Shown here: one piece after another, positions 62,517 to 64,000 of the stretch | How the letters are laid out: the number at the start of each line of letters is the position of its first letter | Position numbering within the stretch: the first letter of the stretch is position 1 | Assembly: GCF_000661955.1 (NCBI RefSeq) | Contig: NZ_CP007597.1 | Location: forward strand, 2,039,605-2,103,604 | Source of the DNA: Stenotrophomonas rhizophila | Lineage (GTDB): Bacteria; Pseudomonadota; Gammaproteobacteria; Xanthomonadales; Xanthomonadaceae | Direction: 5' to 3' | Length of the DNA stretch: 64,000 nucleotides | Program-made: the position numbers and the translations under genes | The notes under the pieces: generated by a model | Seen by the model: the letters and a program-made list of their open reading frames with translations, nothing else | Databases searched by the model: none | What the model was told of the DNA's origin: nothing

Positions 62517-63463
62517 AGCGAGCGCGCCAGGCGATACAGCAGGAAGCCGCCGATCAGTTCCATCACCAGCGCCGCGCCGAGGATGCGGTGGCCCAGCGGC
62601 ACCTCCAGCACCGGTGCGAAAAAGTCCGGGCTGGCAATGGCCATCAGCAGCGCCGACAGCGGCGGCAGCAGGCCGAGCACCCACGCCGACATGCGTGTTT
62701 CGGAGGTGGTGGCCATCAGTTCCTGGCGGGCCTGGTCGACATCGCGCATGAAGTCGCTCATGCGCTGCAGGATCTGGTCCGAGCGTCCGCCGATGCGGAT
62801 GCTGACCCCCAGCACCACGGCCAGGACGTCCAGCACGTCAAGCCGGTAGGGCTGCGCGGCCTGGCTCAGGGCGCGGTCCAGGTCGAGCCCGCTGCGGGTG
62901 CCCGACAGCGTGTCATCGAGCAGCCCGCGCAGCGGCATCGGCACCTGCTGGCTGGCGGTCTGGAAGGACATCTGCAGGCTGTTGCCGAGCGCGGTCAAGC
63001 GCACCAGGTTGTCCAGGAAGTCGGGAAGTTGGCGCAGCAGGCGGCGCTGCAGGCCCAGGATGCGCCGCGAGATCCACAGCCCCAGCAGCAATGCGCACAG
63101 CCCCAGGGTGATCGGCCACATCCACGCGGTGCCGATGCGCGCCGCCGCAGCCCAGCCCAGCAGCGTCGCTCCCAGCAGCCACAGGATCGGCAGACGCCAG
63201 CCGGTGCGCAGCGCGGCGCGTTGCAGCAGCGCATCCCACGGCAGGCCACCGGCGCGGCGGGTGCCGGTGGGTAGTGCGGTCGGTGCCGCGGGACGCGCCG
63301 GCATGCCGGCCAGTTGTGGCGTGGCCGGCGTGGCGGCCAGCCGTTGTTCGGTGTGCTGCAGCGAGGCGCGCAGGCGTTCGCGCCGGGCCGCGCCCATCCA
63401 CAGCTCGATGGCCACGGCCACCAGCACCAGGATCGCACTGCACAGCAGCAGCACCGTGGTCAT
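62513..63463 (-). CDS. tadB: Tad inner-membrane platform protein TadB
   Basis: 316 residues. One N-terminal helix (about 2-22), two helices at about 90-130, then LRQLPDFLDNLVRLTALGNS, SFQTASQQVPMPLRGLLDDT and VLDVLAVVLGVSIRIGGRSD of the T2SSF domain, and two C-terminal helices. Two bases separate its start from the tadA stop. Both TadB and TadC are needed for Flp pilus export. Confidence 0.92.
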   Translation of the reverse strand: MTTVLLLCSAILVLVAVAIELWMGAARRERLRASLQHTEQRLAATPATPQLAGMPARPAAPTALPTGTRRAGGLPWDALLQRAALRTGWRLPILWLLGATLLGWAAAARIGTAWMWPITLGLCALLLGLWISRRILGLQRRLLRQLPDFLDNLVRLTALGNSLQMSFQTASQQVPMPLRGLLDDTLSGTRSGLDLDRALSQAAQPYRLDVLDVLAVVLGVSIRIGGRSDQILQRMSDFMRDVDQARQELMATTSETRMSAWVLGLLPPLSALLMAIASPDFFAPVLEVPLGHRILGAALVMELIGGFLLYRLARSL

Positions 63464-63465
63464 GC

Positions 63466-64000
<535 letters not shown>

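Overview
The window is high-GC proteobacterial DNA that reads as Xanthomonadaceae, most likely a Stenotrophomonas that carries a type VI secretion system (T6SS). The basis is gene content (SapC-family protein, DUF2968 protein, FRG-less TonB receptor with a xanthomonad-style plug, Tad pilus genes with DUF3613) and two candidate Clp/CRP-type operators of exact or near-exact TGTGA-N6-TCACA form. No rRNA, tRNA or CRISPR was seen.

Layout. (1) 1-19.3 kb: a T6SS toxin island. A VgrG gene, a DUF4123 adaptor gene and a 1084-residue VasX-like membrane toxin gene form one overlapping operon (3.7-10.6 kb). Around it lie ten related membrane-protein genes (DUF6708-like, name given from memory of the family) plus one truncated copy, on both sides of the operon, and a truncated formylglycine-generating-enzyme-like gene. 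The gene order matches vgrG2-vasW-vasX-tsiV2 of Vibrio cholerae, so the membrane proteins are best read as an expanded immunity repertoire. (2) 19.4-29.7 kb: part of the structural T6SS cluster: an unknown membrane-anchored protein, a periplasmic M15 peptidase (TagX-like in role by inference), PAAR, an unknown membrane protein, TssM, TagF, an OmpA-type protein and, convergent, TssA. The sheath, baseplate, Hcp, ClpV, TssJ and TssL genes are not in the window. (3) 30-32 kb: three DUF3304 lipoproteins with a decayed gene between them, lower in GC. (4) 32.3-40.6 kb: second VgrG module: an Ivy-type lysozyme-inhibitor lipoprotein, two peptidoglycan-hydrolase-like effectors, and two paralogous exported proteins. 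(5) 40.7-46.7 kb: third VgrG module: DUF4123 adaptor, DUF3304 lipoprotein and a DUF2235 (Tle1-like) lipase effector. (6) 46.8-58 kb: ordinary chromosomal genes (CDP-diacylglycerol diphosphatase, SapC protein, TonB receptor, LysE exporter, AraC regulator, GNAT, serine hydrolase, DUF2968), with an unusual inverted-repeat element at 49.5-50.0 kb. (7) 58.1-64.0 kb: a Tad/Flp pilus operon on the minus strand running tadA (cut by the window end), tadB, tadC, tadD, DUF3613, tadG-like.

How it works together: the TssM/TagF/TssA/PAAR block supplies machine parts and control, and each VgrG gene heads a cargo module (adaptor, toxin, immunity). The three cargo classes visible attack three targets: membrane (VasX-like), peptidoglycan (lysozyme/M23-like and SH3-EF-hand-M15 proteins) and phospholipid (DUF2235). 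Extra immunity-like genes without matching toxins (DUF6708-like, DUF3304) look like remnants of past toxin exchange or protection against rivals. Functions of the immunity candidates are inferred from position and topology, not shown by sequence alone.
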